Assembly (NCBI GenBank): GCA_016791285.1
Contig: JAEUMX010000372.1
Location: forward strand, 1 to 7,574
DNA from: Burkholderiales bacterium
Lineage (GTDB): Bacteria > Pseudomonadota > Gammaproteobacteria > Burkholderiales > JAEUMW01
Direction of reading: 5' to 3'
DNA: 7,574 bases
Below are positions 1-6,962 of this stretch, in pieces. Every line of letters begins with the position of its first letter. The first letter of the stretch is position 1. The translations under genes and the position numbers were made by a program. Below the pieces are notes generated by a model, which worked only from the letters and a program-made list of their open reading frames with translations, was not told the DNA's origin and did no database searches.

Positions 1-45
1 GACAGGGAATCATGACCTAGACTTTAAGGACGTTACCAACAACAG

Positions 46-52
46 AAGGAGG
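46..52 (+). promoter_or_regulatory. Ribosome binding site of the ACT-domain gene
   Basis: AAGGAGG lies 7 bases before the ATG at 60 and overlaps a second purine run, AGGAGGT at 50-56, that sits only 3 bases from the ATG. The first copy is an almost perfect complement of the 16S rRNA 3' end at good spacing, so it fixes the start and predicts strong translation. No convincing -35/-10 pair was seen in bases 1-45. Confidence 0.85.
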
Positions 53-59
53 AGGTGTC

Positions 60-482
60 ATGGATGTTCTCGTCGAACACGTAGACGTCTGGGCAGCAAC
101 GATTCCGGACCGCCCCGGCGGTCTCGCCGACGTGCTCGGCATCCTGCGGGATGCGGGTGCGAATCTGCAATCCATCATCTCGCGGCGCGCCCCGGACGAG
201 CCGGGCAAAGGGGTCGTGTTCGTGACCCCGTTGCAGGGTGACCAGGAAATCGCGGCCGCTGCGCAGGTCGGTTTCAACGTTACCCATACGCTGCACTCGG
301 TGCGAATAATGGGTCACGACGAGCCGGGGGTCGCGGCACGGCTCGCGCAGAAAATCGCCGAGACGGGCATCAACCTGCGCGGATTCTCCGCCGCCGCGGT
401 CGGCACGCAGTTCGTCGCCTATGCGGCGGTCGATTCATTGCAGGATGCCACCAAGGCGATCGAGGCGCTCAAGACGCTCTAG
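60..482 (+). CDS. Tandem ACT-domain protein
   Basis: A 140-residue protein that appears to consist only of two ACT domains, roughly residues 7-75 and 78-140. Each begins with the typical strand-turn-helix signature: D17-R-P-G-G-L-A-D-V-L, followed by a helix and D32-A-G-A-N-L, and D87-E-P-G-V-A-A-R-L, followed by E101-T-G-I-N-L. ACT domains usually bind small ligands, often amino acids, at the Gly-containing turn and the domain interface, and act as regulatory modules. No catalytic or DNA-binding domain is attached, so this is a stand-alone ACT protein, presumably cytoplasmic and probably dimeric. The start at 60 is supported by a strong ribosome binding site. The gene converges on the transporter gene, and no neighbour suggests a ligand or partner. 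The domain call is firm; the ligand and role are unknown. Confidence 0.85.
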   Translation: MDVLVEHVDVWAATIPDRPGGLADVLGILRDAGANLQSIISRRAPDEPGKGVVFVTPLQGDQEIAAAAQVGFNVTHTLHSVRIMGHDEPGVAARLAQKIAETGINLRGFSAAAVGTQFVAYAAVDSLQDATKAIEALKTL

Positions 483-557
483 CTAGCGTGCCTGCGGCAG
501 GCGTCGCCCTGTCGCAGGCTCGACTGTAGCTGCCGGCTGCGTGCCGCCTGGACCTTG

Positions 558-591
558 GCCGCCGCCCCCGTAGTCCAGTCAGGGCGGCGGC
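558..591. terminator. GC-rich hairpin between convergent genes, possible terminator
   Basis: Bases 558-567 (GCCGCCGCCC) are perfectly complementary to 582-591 (GGGCGGCGGC), giving a 10-base-pair stem with a 14-base loop. It sits in the 162-base gap between two convergent stop codons (482 and 645), where a two-way terminator would be expected. Neither side has the T run of a classical intrinsic terminator, so it may only assist Rho-dependent or structural termination. A smaller hairpin (490-494 with 498-502, GCCTG/CAGGC, 3-base loop) lies just after the ACT gene. Nothing else was recognised in this gap. Confidence 0.4.
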
Positions 592-644
592 GGGCGCCGC
601 GTCCGCGACCAAACGAACCAACCTTCCCCTCAGCGCGATCTCCT

Positions 645-1568
645 TCACGCCAGTTTGATGATCGCAACGCCGGCGAGGAGCAAGGCGACACCGGCGAGCC
701 GAAGCCCCGAGACGGGCCGCTGGGGCAGACGGAACCAGCCAAACCTGTCGACGAACACGGACGCGACCTGTTGGCCCGCGACCGTCAGGCCGATCGCAGC
801 CGCCGCACCGATTGCCGGGATGGCGGTGAAGACGGTGGTCACGTAGGTGGCCCCGCAGAAGGCGCCGAGCCAGCCCCACCAAGGCATCTTCGCGAGCCCG
901 ACGAGCTGCGGCTTGGGGGCTTCCGCGAGCATGCGCGTGATCAGCAGGACCGCGAGCATCGATAGCGTGGCGACCGCAAAGCTGACTGTGCCCACGACGA
1001 AGGGTGCGCCGATGTCGCTGCGTAGCAGTCCGTTGATCGCGCCTTGGATCGGTAGCACGGCACCGGCGAGGAGCGCGAGCAGGATCCATCCGAATTTCGA
1101 GGTGGCGAACTCCTTTGTGGAGCCCTCTTGCCCGAACACGGTTACCGCGGCACCCGCGAATACGGCGAGCGTGCCGATGATCGTGCCGCTCTCGGGCGGC
1201 TGCCGTGGCACGCCGAGCACGCCGAACGCGTCAAGGCCGAGCGAGGCGAGCATCTGGCCGGCAATGAAGAGCCCGACCGTGACTACCGCGCCGAGACGCG
1301 GGAACAGGAGGATCGTCGAGGCGACATAGATCGCGGTCGCGATGCCGCCGATCGCGTGCCACCAGGGCACACCCCGGAGACTGCCGAAGGCAAATGTGGT
1401 CCGGGTTGCGGCGGCAATGATGAGCAGAAGCGCCCCAGCGATGAGAACCTGGATTGCCGTGGCAACGAACGGGCTCCCGGTTGCCTTAGAGAGCTGCGCG
1501 TTGGCGCCGGCCTGGACTGCCAGCAAGCCACCCGCCGCAAGCGAGAGGGGGATGAACAAGCTTTCCAT
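645..1568 (-). CDS. DMT-superfamily transporter with two DUF606/YdcZ repeats
   Basis: A 307-residue, very hydrophobic inner-membrane protein with about ten predicted transmembrane segments. It is an obvious internal duplication with an offset of about 161 residues. P68-W-W-H-A-I-G-G matches P229-W-W-G-W-L-G-A, G99-L-F-I-A-G-Q-M-L-A-S matches G260-L-T-V-A-G-Q-Q-V-A-S, and V120-P-R-Q-P matches L281-P-Q-R-P. This is the pattern of the DUF606 (YdcZ) family, part of the drug/metabolite transporter superfamily, where single-repeat proteins of about 150 residues and fused double-repeat proteins both occur. The ATG at 1568 is chosen because GGAG lies 8 bases upstream and the membrane domain begins at once; the same frame stays open further upstream but adds an implausible polar leader. 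It is divergent from the LysR gene, its likely regulator. The substrate cannot be read from the sequence, and the export direction is only an inference from relatives. Confidence 0.85.
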   Translation of the reverse strand: MESLFIPLSLAAGGLLAVQAGANAQLSKATGSPFVATAIQVLIAGALLLIIAAATRTTFAFGSLRGVPWWHAIGGIATAIYVASTILLFPRLGAVVTVGLFIAGQMLASLGLDAFGVLGVPRQPPESGTIIGTLAVFAGAAVTVFGQEGSTKEFATSKFGWILLALLAGAVLPIQGAINGLLRSDIGAPFVVGTVSFAVATLSMLAVLLITRMLAEAPKPQLVGLAKMPWWGWLGAFCGATYVTTVFTAIPAIGAAAAIGLTVAGQQVASVFVDRFGWFRLPQRPVSGLRLAGVALLLAGVAIIKLA

Positions 1569-1668
1569 GAGAGTGACTCCAGTGTTTGTGCAGCGGCGGC
1601 CATGTTGATGTTTTCGTGCACGCAAGGCAATATGAGAAATCTGCACAATTCATTTGCAATGTTGCAAG
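1569..1668. promoter_or_regulatory. Shared promoter region of the transporter and LysR genes
   Basis: This 100-base gap separates two divergent start codons and is more AT-rich than the flanking genes, so it should hold both promoters and the regulator's binding site. On the minus strand the transporter's ribosome binding site (GGAG, complement of 1577-1580) is visible. The LysR gene has no clear ribosome binding site before either candidate start. TTGATG at 1605-1610 is a possible plus-strand -35 element, but no good -10 follows at standard spacing, so no promoter is called exactly. Confidence 0.6.
1654..1667. repeat. TTGCAA-TG-TTGCAA inverted/direct repeat, candidate LysR operator
   Basis: Two copies of TTGCAA, itself a 6-base palindrome, are separated by TG, so the 14-base block is symmetric apart from its two central bases. 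It ends one base before the ATG at 1669 of the LysR gene. LysR-type regulators typically bind partly palindromic T-N11-A sites between themselves and a divergent target, and often repress their own gene. The position fits autoregulation, but the spacing is not the classical one. The alternative TTG start at 1654 lies inside the block. Confidence 0.35.
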
Positions 1669-2631
1669 ATGGCCCTCGGTCGCACGAATCTGCGTCTGGT
1701 GCTCGCGATCGGCGCAGCCGGTTCCCTGCTCGGTGGTGCGCGCAAGCTCGGCATCGATCACTCGACCGCGTTCCGGCGCCTGAATGCGCTGGAGAAGGAA
1801 CTGGGTGTGCGCCTCTTCGAACGGGCGCGCGACGGGTATGCGCCGACTCCCGCCGGCGAAGCGATGATCGCCGCGGCAGCCCGGGTAGACGAGGAAATCG
1901 TCGGTCTGGAGCGGAAGCTGGCCGGCACCGACCTGCGTCCGAGCGGCGTGGTCCGCGTCACCACGACCGACACCGGGGTGAATCTGCTCACGCCGATCTT
2001 TGCCGCGTTCCGCACGGCGCATCCTCAGATTGCGCTGGAAGTGGCGATCGCCAATCCGTTCTTCACGCTCTCCCGGCGCGACGCCGATGTGGCGATCAGG
2101 CCCAGCGTCGAGGTGCCGGAAGATCTGATCGCCCGTCGCATCGCCAGCGTCGCGACGACCCTCTATGCCGCACCGCGCTACCTGGCATCGCACTCGCGCC
2201 GCGCGCTCGCCGAGCACGACTGGATCGGCCCGGACGACAGTCTGTCCCATCTCGGCTCTGCGCGATGGATGGGACGGGAGATTCCGCCCGAGCGAGTCGC
2301 GTATCGCGCGAACTCGTTGGTCGCATTGCAAGCCGCCGCGCGAGCAGGGCTGGGTGTGGCGCCCCTGCCGTGTTACGCCGGCGACGACGACCCGGGGCTC
2401 GTTCGGGTGAAAGGAACGGTTGCCGACATGGCCACAACCCTATGGGTGCTGATCCATCCCGATTTGCGGCGCGCCGCTCGGATCCGGGCGTTCGTCGACT
2501 TCATCGTGCCCGAGCTCGTCCGACTGCGGCCCCTGTTGGAGGGTCGTGCAGGAAAGCGGCGGGCGAGTCGAACCGCTCGCGCGGGAACGCGGGCAGAGCG
2601 CGGACGGCCCCGACCTGCCTTCAGAGCGTGA
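1669..2631 (+). CDS. LysR-family transcriptional regulator
   Basis: A 320-residue DNA-binding regulator. The N-terminal winged helix-turn-helix is clear: G18-S-L-L-G-G-A-R-K-L-G-I and then S32-T-A-F-R-R-L-N-A-L-E, leading to the family hallmark E44-L-G-V-R-L-F-E-R followed by T-P-A-G-E. A linker helix follows, then a periplasmic-binding-protein-like effector domain from about residue 85 to 290, with recognisable D-V-A-I-R and G-L-G-V-A-P-L-P segments. The ATG at 1669 is preferred; a TTG at 1654 in the same frame would add five residues, and neither has a clear ribosome binding site. The divergent transporter is the likely target. The last 28 residues or so are strongly Arg-rich and unlike a normal LysR end, and the stop overlaps the end of the opposing rquA gene by 11 bases. 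Effector unknown. Confidence 0.9.
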   Translation: MALGRTNLRLVLAIGAAGSLLGGARKLGIDHSTAFRRLNALEKELGVRLFERARDGYAPTPAGEAMIAAAARVDEEIVGLERKLAGTDLRPSGVVRVTTTDTGVNLLTPIFAAFRTAHPQIALEVAIANPFFTLSRRDADVAIRPSVEVPEDLIARRIASVATTLYAAPRYLASHSRRALAEHDWIGPDDSLSHLGSARWMGREIPPERVAYRANSLVALQAAARAGLGVAPLPCYAGDDDPGLVRVKGTVADMATTLWVLIHPDLRRAARIRAFVDFIVPELVRLRPLLEGRAGKRRASRTARAGTRAERGRPRPAFRA

Positions 2632-3538
2632 TCACCACCTTCTGATAGAGTCCGCCGAAGTAAGTCTGCTTTTCGACCGCGGACGGGGACACGCCGTCCG
2701 GAATCCAGTCGGCCACTTCCCTGCGCCAGAGGTCCATGGCGAAGGGCTCGAGGGTCTTCAGGACGGGCACCATGACGTAGCGAAACGGGTTCATCCTCGA
2801 GGGCCGATGATAGTCGACGAAGATCACCTTGCCGCCCGGTCGCACCACCCGCAGCGCCTGCGCGATCGTGCGGGCGCGCGCGCGCTCCGGTTGCTCGTGC
2901 AGCAGGAAGAAGACGACGACATGATCGTAGCTCTCGTCGCCGAAGCTCAAATCGGTCGAGTCCTGGTGGTGCAGGCCGACCTGGGCATGGCCGGGCAGCT
3001 TCTCGCTCAGGTTGCGCAGTTGCACCGGCGCCACGTCCACTACATCGATATGCCCGACCGGACCGAGTCGCTCCGCCATGCGCTCGGTGAAGTTGCCGTA
3101 GACGCAGGCGACCTGCAGCACGCGCCCGTCGATCCGCGCGCCAATCTCGTGCAGGGCCGCGTCGCGCAGACGCGCGAAGTTTCCCCACAGGATCAGGTTG
3201 ACGAGCCACTGCCGCTCGAACACGCGCACGCCGGCGGGGTGCAGATAGGCCCACCAGTACGTGTCGGCCAGGTAGGCGGGCAGCGGGACCGTCGGCGAGA
3301 GTCGGAACGCATCGCTCGCATGAGTCAGGTCATTGGGATCATCGGCGCCGAGCACCCGCAGAGCAGTTCGATCGTCGGCAAGCTTCCCGCGCACGCGTCG
3401 TACCCGCCTGCTCGCGGTTGCGTCTTCCATCAATTCGAGGGATGGCTCGATGGCTCGTCTCTTTCCCGGCATTGTTTTCACTTGAACGGATCCCATCAAC
3501 AGAACGATCACGCGCCCAATCCGAACCGGATGCGGCAT
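2621..3538 (-). CDS. rquA: RquA, rhodoquinone biosynthesis enzyme (SAM-dependent)
   Basis: RquA converts ubiquinone to rhodoquinone by replacing a ring methoxy group with an amino group; S-adenosylmethionine is reported to be the amino donor, an unusual use of a methyltransferase fold. Numbered from the ATG at 3538 (305 residues), the recognisable family segments are T93-Y-W-W-A-Y, L115-I-L-W-G-N, Q142-V-A-C-V-Y-G-N-F-T, D165-V-V-D-V-A-P-V-Q, F210-F-L-L-H-E, R233-P-G-G-K, F240-V-D-Y-H-R-P and L263-E-P-F. The V-Y-G-N-F-T segment replaces the Gly-rich SAM motif I of ordinary class I methyltransferases, a known mark of RquA. The start is uncertain: none of the candidates (TTG 3610, ATG 3538, 3496, 3472, 3430) has a good ribosome binding site, and the first 80 or so residues look unconserved. 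It lies downstream of frdABCD on the same strand, which fits its product feeding the fumarate reductase. Confidence 0.9.
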   Translation of the reverse strand: MPHPVRIGRVIVLLMGSVQVKTMPGKRRAIEPSLELMEDATASRRVRRVRGKLADDRTALRVLGADDPNDLTHASDAFRLSPTVPLPAYLADTYWWAYLHPAGVRVFERQWLVNLILWGNFARLRDAALHEIGARIDGRVLQVACVYGNFTERMAERLGPVGHIDVVDVAPVQLRNLSEKLPGHAQVGLHHQDSTDLSFGDESYDHVVVFFLLHEQPERARARTIAQALRVVRPGGKVIFVDYHRPSRMNPFRYVMVPVLKTLEPFAMDLWRREVADWIPDGVSPSAVEKQTYFGGLYQKVVITL

Positions 3539-3682
3539 GTCGATGCGTGGCAACTTTGAAGATCGGCGCGTCCGCCCCGGAGCGCGACCCGCCGCCAAAA
3601 AAAGAATCAATCGCGTCTTGCGGCCCGCCTTTCCCCTCCGCCCAGCGTTGCATCCGCGGATTCGTCGCCGCGAGCAGGAACG
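3539..3682 (-). other. Spacer between frdD and rquA
   Basis: No gene is called in these 144 bases. Read in the direction of transcription, they contain a weak 5-base-pair hairpin (CGCGG/CCGCG) close after frdD, a run of seven T (complement of 3597-3603) not preceded by a stable stem, and a GC-rich imperfect hairpin around 3566-3584. None makes a convincing terminator and no promoter was recognised, so read-through from frdD into rquA is plausible. If rquA begins at a later ATG, the spacer is up to about 110 bases longer. Confidence 0.4.
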
Positions 3683-4024
3683 TCAGATTCGCAACAGATA
3701 GATGATCGTCGCGATGGTGCCCACCGCCGCGATGAGATACACCACGATCGCCACCAGCGTGTCGGCGCGCATGCCGAAGTCGTGCATCGTGACGCGCAGC
3801 CGGTGCGCCGCGTGCCAGAGGGACAGAAAGATCACGCCGAAGATGCATAGCTTGCCGAACCAGTGCGCCGCAAAGGCGTGCAGCTTGTCATAGGTCAGGA
3901 TCTGCGGCACGTGGCCGAACGCGGCAAGCAGCGTGAGCAGGATGAGCACCGGCGTCACGAACGCGGTCACCGTGCCCCCTGCGGCGAACAGCCCCCAGAC
4001 GATCGGTTTGTTCGACTTGGCCAT
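3683..4024 (-). CDS. frdD: Fumarate reductase membrane anchor subunit D
   Basis: A 113-residue hydrophobic anchor of the quinol:fumarate reductase. With FrdC it holds the catalytic FrdAB pair on the cytoplasmic face of the inner membrane and forms the quinol site. Three transmembrane helices are predicted at about 13-36, 55-78 and 88-111. It aligns by eye with E. coli FrdD over W10-G-L-F-A-A-G-G, P25-V, L-A-F-A-like H49-A-F-A, H74-R-L and M80-H-D. Length is close to the E. coli protein (119). The ATG at 4024 follows frdC's TGA by 2 bases, with GGGAG 10 bases before it inside frdC, so the two anchors are translationally coupled. The order A-B-C-D and the haem-free anchor type separate this from succinate dehydrogenase (sdhCDAB). 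Confidence 0.92.
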   Translation of the reverse strand: MAKSNKPIVWGLFAAGGTVTAFVTPVLILLTLLAAFGHVPQILTYDKLHAFAAHWFGKLCIFGVIFLSLWHAAHRLRVTMHDFGMRADTLVAIVVYLIAAVGTIATIIYLLRI

Positions 4025-4026
4025 GG

Positions 4027-4419
4027 TCAGAAGACTCCCGCGAGAAACAGCACCACCAGCGAAAGAACCACCCATCCACCATAGTGCGCGCCGAGGATGA
4101 TGCTGCCCGGCAGGAATTCCTCACCGCGCTGGATCGGCATCGCCTGCGGCGTGACGTTGAACCACGTGAACGTGTGATAGAGAGCGAAGGCGAGAGCGAC
4201 CAGTTGAAAGAGGATGCTTGCCGGGCTGCGCAGCGCCTCCAGGAAGGCCTCGTAGGCTGCCTGTCCCTCCGACAGCCGCATCACCGCGCAAACCAGCAGC
4301 AGCGTATAGGCGCCGATGAAGATGCAGGTAACCTCGCGTCCTATATAGCGCATGTAGCGCGCCTGACGGAAGAACCACGTCGTGTTGGCGAATTCACGGA
4401 CATAGGGTTTGCGGCTCAT
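4027..4419 (-). CDS. frdC: Fumarate reductase membrane anchor subunit C
   Basis: A 130-residue anchor with three predicted membrane helices (about 28-50, 66-92, 107-129), nearly the same length as E. coli FrdC (131). Clear matches to FrdC are R3-K-P-Y-V-R at the N-terminus, R28-E29 at the start of the first helix, and H82-T-F-T-W-F in helix 2 (E. coli H-T-K-T-W-F). E29 and H82 correspond to residues known in E. coli FrdC to matter at the quinone site. The ATG at 4419 overlaps the frdB stop by four bases (ATGA), which excludes longer upstream starts in this frame. Together with FrdD it should pass electrons from membrane quinol, here probably rhodoquinol, to the FrdB clusters. Confidence 0.93.
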   Translation of the reverse strand: MSRKPYVREFANTTWFFRQARYMRYIGREVTCIFIGAYTLLLVCAVMRLSEGQAAYEAFLEALRSPASILFQLVALAFALYHTFTWFNVTPQAMPIQRGEEFLPGSIILGAHYGGWVVLSLVVLFLAGVF

Positions 4420-5159
4420 TTTTTCCCCCACGGCATCAGATGTTCCTTGTACCAGTCGACGGTGCTCGCGACCTTCACCTGCTGCAGCGCGCTCGCCGGG
4501 TCGACGTGCTTGGGGCAGACCTCGGAGCATGCCCCGACGAAGGAGCATATCCACACGCCTTCATGAGTGGCGATCACCTCCTGCCTCTGATCCCGCCCGC
4601 CGTCGCGCGAATCCTGGTTGTAGCGGTGCGCGAGCGTAATCGCCGCGGGGCCGATGAACTCCGGCTGCGAACCGTACTCGGGGCACGCCGCGTAACACAG
4701 CATGCAGTTGATGCACAGCGTGTACTGCTTGTAGGTGAGGAGCTCGGCCGGGCTCTGCTTGTATTCACCCGCGCTGACGGGTCTCTGCTCCTTCGGGATG
4801 ATGAAGGGCTTGATCCGCGTCAACTTTTCCATGAAGTCGTCGGCCACCGTAACGAGGTCGCGCTCGATCGGAAAATGGACCAGGGGCTCGACGCGGATGT
4901 TGTCCGAGTACTCGCGGATGAATGCCTTGCAGGCGAGCTTGGGTTCACCGTTGACCATCATGCCGCAGCTGCCGCACACCGCCATGTGGCAGGACCAGCG
5001 ATAGGCGACCGTGGGGTCGAGGTTGTCCTTGACGTAATTCAGCGCGTCGAGCACCACCCACTCGTTCAGGCACGGTACGGAATAGGTCTGGAAGTGCGGC
5101 TCGCTGTCCGTCTCCGGGTTGTAGCGCAGCACTTCCAACTGAATCTGGCGTTCGCTCAT
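4416..5159 (-). CDS. frdB: Fumarate reductase iron-sulfur subunit B
   Basis: A 247-residue electron-transfer subunit linking the quinol site to the flavin. The N-terminal ferredoxin-type domain carries C57, C62, C65 and C77 for the [2Fe-2S] cluster. The C-terminal domain has C149[11 protein letters not shown], where C149, C152 and C155 with C215 should hold the [4Fe-4S] cluster, and C159, C205 and C211 the [3Fe-4S] cluster. All cluster ligands are present, so the subunit looks functional, and length and spacing are those of E. coli FrdB (244). The start at 5159 overlaps the frdA stop by four bases (ATGA) and has GGAGG 6 bases upstream, showing translational coupling. Succinate dehydrogenase B is the alternative, but the gene order and anchors favour FrdB. 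Confidence 0.95.
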   Translation of the reverse strand: MSERQIQLEVLRYNPETDSEPHFQTYSVPCLNEWVVLDALNYVKDNLDPTVAYRWSCHMAVCGSCGMMVNGEPKLACKAFIREYSDNIRVEPLVHFPIERDLVTVADDFMEKLTRIKPFIIPKEQRPVSAGEYKQSPAELLTYKQYTLCINCMLCYAACPEYGSQPEFIGPAAITLAHRYNQDSRDGGRDQRQEVIATHEGVWICSFVGACSEVCPKHVDPASALQQVKVASTVDWYKEHLMPWGKK

Positions 5160-6916
5160 TTCTTGCCTCCAGAGTAATCACGCACACCAGGCTTCGACTT
5201 GGTGATCACGACGTCGAGATATTCGATGCGAGGGGGCTCCTTTGGATGGTAGTAGGTGAGCGTGTGTCGCAGGAACTTGTCGTCGTCGCGTGCCGTGAAG
5301 TCGAGCCGCTGATGTGCGCCGCGCGATTCCGTGCGCGCCAGCGCGCCCACCGCGACGGCCTCGGCGCAGTCGAGCATCGACCCAAGCTCCAACGCCGCCA
5401 GGAGATCGGTGTTGTAGACGTTGGTCTTGTCGTGCAATTCGATCCCCGCGTAGCGGCCGCGCAGCTCTCCCGTCTTCTTGCAGCTGTCGGCCAGGCCTTC
5501 GCGTGTGCGGTAGATGCCGGCACCCGCCTCCATGGTGCTCGTCATCTCCTTACGCAGTCCGGAAATCGATTCGGTGCCGTTCGACTTCTGGAAGAGGGCG
5601 CGAATACGCCCCTGCGCCGCGTCCGCCTTCACCGTTAGCGCGGCTTCCTTCGCTGCCGGGGCGCCCGACTGGATGTAGGCGATCGCGCTCATCGCGGCGC
5701 GGCGGCCGAAGACGAGCAGCTCCGTCAGCGAATTGGAGCCGAGCCGGTTCGCACCGTTGATGCTGACACAGGCGCATTCGCCGGCGGCGAAGAGACCTGG
5801 CAACGGCGTCGCCGCGTTGATGTCGGTGTGAATGCCACCCATCATGTAGTGCACGACCGGGCGAATCGGCACGGGATCCTTCACCGGGTCGACGCCGAGA
5901 TAGCTGATCGAAAGATCGCGCACGAACGGCAGCCGCTCGTTGATCTTCTTCTCGCCCAGGTGACGCATGTCGAGCAGCACACAGTCGCCCCACGTGGTCG
6001 ACACGGTGTTGCCTTTCTGCTGCTCGTGCCAGAACGCCTGGCTCAGGCGATCGCGCGGACCGAGCTCCATGGTCTTCAACACCGGCTTGCCCACCGGGGT
6101 CTCCGGTCCCATGCCGTAGTCCTGGAGGTAGCGGTAGCCGTGCTTGTTGACCAGGATGCCCCCCTCGCCGCGGCAGCCTTCCGTGAGCAGGATGCCCGTG
6201 TTCGGCAGTCCGGTCGGATGGTACTGCACGAACTCCATGTCCTTCAGCGGCACGCCGGCGCGGTACGCCAGCGCCATGCCGTCGCCGGTCTTGATCGCGC
6301 CGTTGGTGGTGAACGGAAAGATACGCCCGGCGCCCCCGGCGGCGATGATCACCGCCTTGGCCTGGAAGCGCCGCATCTGTCCGCTGCGCATCTCGATCGC
6401 GGTCAGCCCGTGGCAGCGCCCTTCGTCCACCAGCAGATCGGTGGCGAGGTACTCGTCGAAGCGCCGGATCGAGGGAAACTGGAGCGAGGTCTGGAACAGC
6501 GTGTGCAGGATGTGGAAGCCCGACTTGTCGGCGGCGAACCACGTGCGCTTGATCTTCATCCCGCCGAACGGGCGCACCGCCACCGAGCCGTCCGGCTCCC
6601 GGCTCCACGGGCATCCCCAGTGCTCGAGCTGGATCAGCTCCTTCGGCGCCTCGTTGATAAAGTATTCGACGGCGTCCTGGTCGCACAGCCAGTCACCACC
6701 GCCGACGGTGTCGCCGAAGTGCAGATCCATGCTGTCGTCGGGCTTGATCACCCCGGCCGCACCGCCTTCGGCTGCGCAGGTGTGACTGCGCATCGGGTAG
6801 ACCTTCGAGATCAGCGCGATGGTGAGCTTCGGGTCGGTCTCGGCGAGGGCGATCGCGGCGCGCAGACCCGCACCGCCCGCACCGATGATGGCCACATCGG
6901 TCTTCACAATTTCCAT
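5156..6916 (-). CDS. frdA: Fumarate reductase flavoprotein subunit A
   Basis: The 586-residue catalytic subunit reduces fumarate to succinate in the cytoplasm as the terminal step of fumarate respiration. The FAD-binding G12-A-G-G-A-G is at the N-terminus, and R43-S-H45-T supplies the histidine that normally binds FAD covalently. Active-site residues known from E. coli FrdA are all visible: H233 in H-P-T-G, E246 in [10 protein letters not shown]288 in G-P-R-D, H356 in V-H-Y-M-M-G-G and R391 in A-N-R-L-G-S-N-S-L. Similarity to E. coli FrdA is high along the whole length; the Lys/Ala-rich tail of that protein is missing here. The ATG at 6916 has AGGGAG 9 bases upstream. First gene of frdABCD-rquA, it probably has its own promoter in the 193-base gap. 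Such enzymes can also oxidise succinate. Confidence 0.96.
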   Translation of the reverse strand: MEIVKTDVAIIGAGGAGLRAAIALAETDPKLTIALISKVYPMRSHTCAAEGGAAGVIKPDDSMDLHFGDTVGGGDWLCDQDAVEYFINEAPKELIQLEHWGCPWSREPDGSVAVRPFGGMKIKRTWFAADKSGFHILHTLFQTSLQFPSIRRFDEYLATDLLVDEGRCHGLTAIEMRSGQMRRFQAKAVIIAAGGAGRIFPFTTNGAIKTGDGMALAYRAGVPLKDMEFVQYHPTGLPNTGILLTEGCRGEGGILVNKHGYRYLQDYGMGPETPVGKPVLKTMELGPRDRLSQAFWHEQQKGNTVSTTWGDCVLLDMRHLGEKKINERLPFVRDLSISYLGVDPVKDPVPIRPVVHYMMGGIHTDINAATPLPGLFAAGECACVSINGANRLGSNSLTELLVFGRRAAMSAIAYIQSGAPAAKEAALTVKADAAQGRIRALFQKSNGTESISGLRKEMTSTMEAGAGIYRTREGLADSCKKTGELRGRYAGIELHDKTNVYNTDLLAALELGSMLDCAEAVAVGALARTESRGAHQRLDFTARDDDKFLRHTLTYYHPKEPPRIEYLDVVITKSKPGVRDYSGGKK

Positions 6917-6925
6917 TGGTTGCCG

Positions 6926-6931
6926 CTCCCT
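6926..6931 (-). promoter_or_regulatory. Ribosome binding site of frdA
   Basis: AGGGAG on the minus strand lies 9 bases before the frdA ATG. It supports the chosen start, which also places the FAD motif at the usual distance from the N-terminus. Confidence 0.75.
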
Positions 6932-6938
6932 GGGTGGG

Positions 6939-6950
6939 TGCCTATAGGCA
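6939..6950. promoter_or_regulatory. Perfect 12-base palindrome in the frdA leader
   Basis: TGCCTATAGGCA reads the same on both strands. It lies 22 bases upstream of the frdA start and just outside its ribosome binding site. Its position would suit an operator, or an overlap with a -10 element (TATAGG is a partial match), but no -35 at proper spacing was found. It is not an FNR/ANR-type site. Function is inferred from position only. Confidence 0.4.
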
Positions 6951-6962
6951 TCCCTTATCCTG

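Noticed and set aside
1128..2645. A 505-codon open frame on the plus strand.
   Set aside because: It runs antisense to the transporter and then out of frame through the LysR gene; its product is Arg/Gly-rich low-complexity, typical of a GC-rich shadow frame.
3597..3603. Seven-T run (minus strand) as an intrinsic terminator after frdD.
   Set aside because: No stable stem lies directly before it in the direction of transcription, and it is about 80 bases past the frdD stop.
3339..3848. A minus-strand frame of 169 codons spanning the end of frdD, the spacer and the start of rquA.
   Set aside because: It overlaps two better-supported genes in other frames, has no recognisable domain and no ribosome binding site before a sensible start.
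3683..6916. Reading the four-subunit operon as succinate dehydrogenase (sdhCDAB).
   Set aside because: Gene order is A-B-C-D, and the two anchors match E. coli FrdC and FrdD, including R-K-P-Y-V-R and W-G-L-F-A-A-G-G, rather than the haem-binding SdhC/SdhD.
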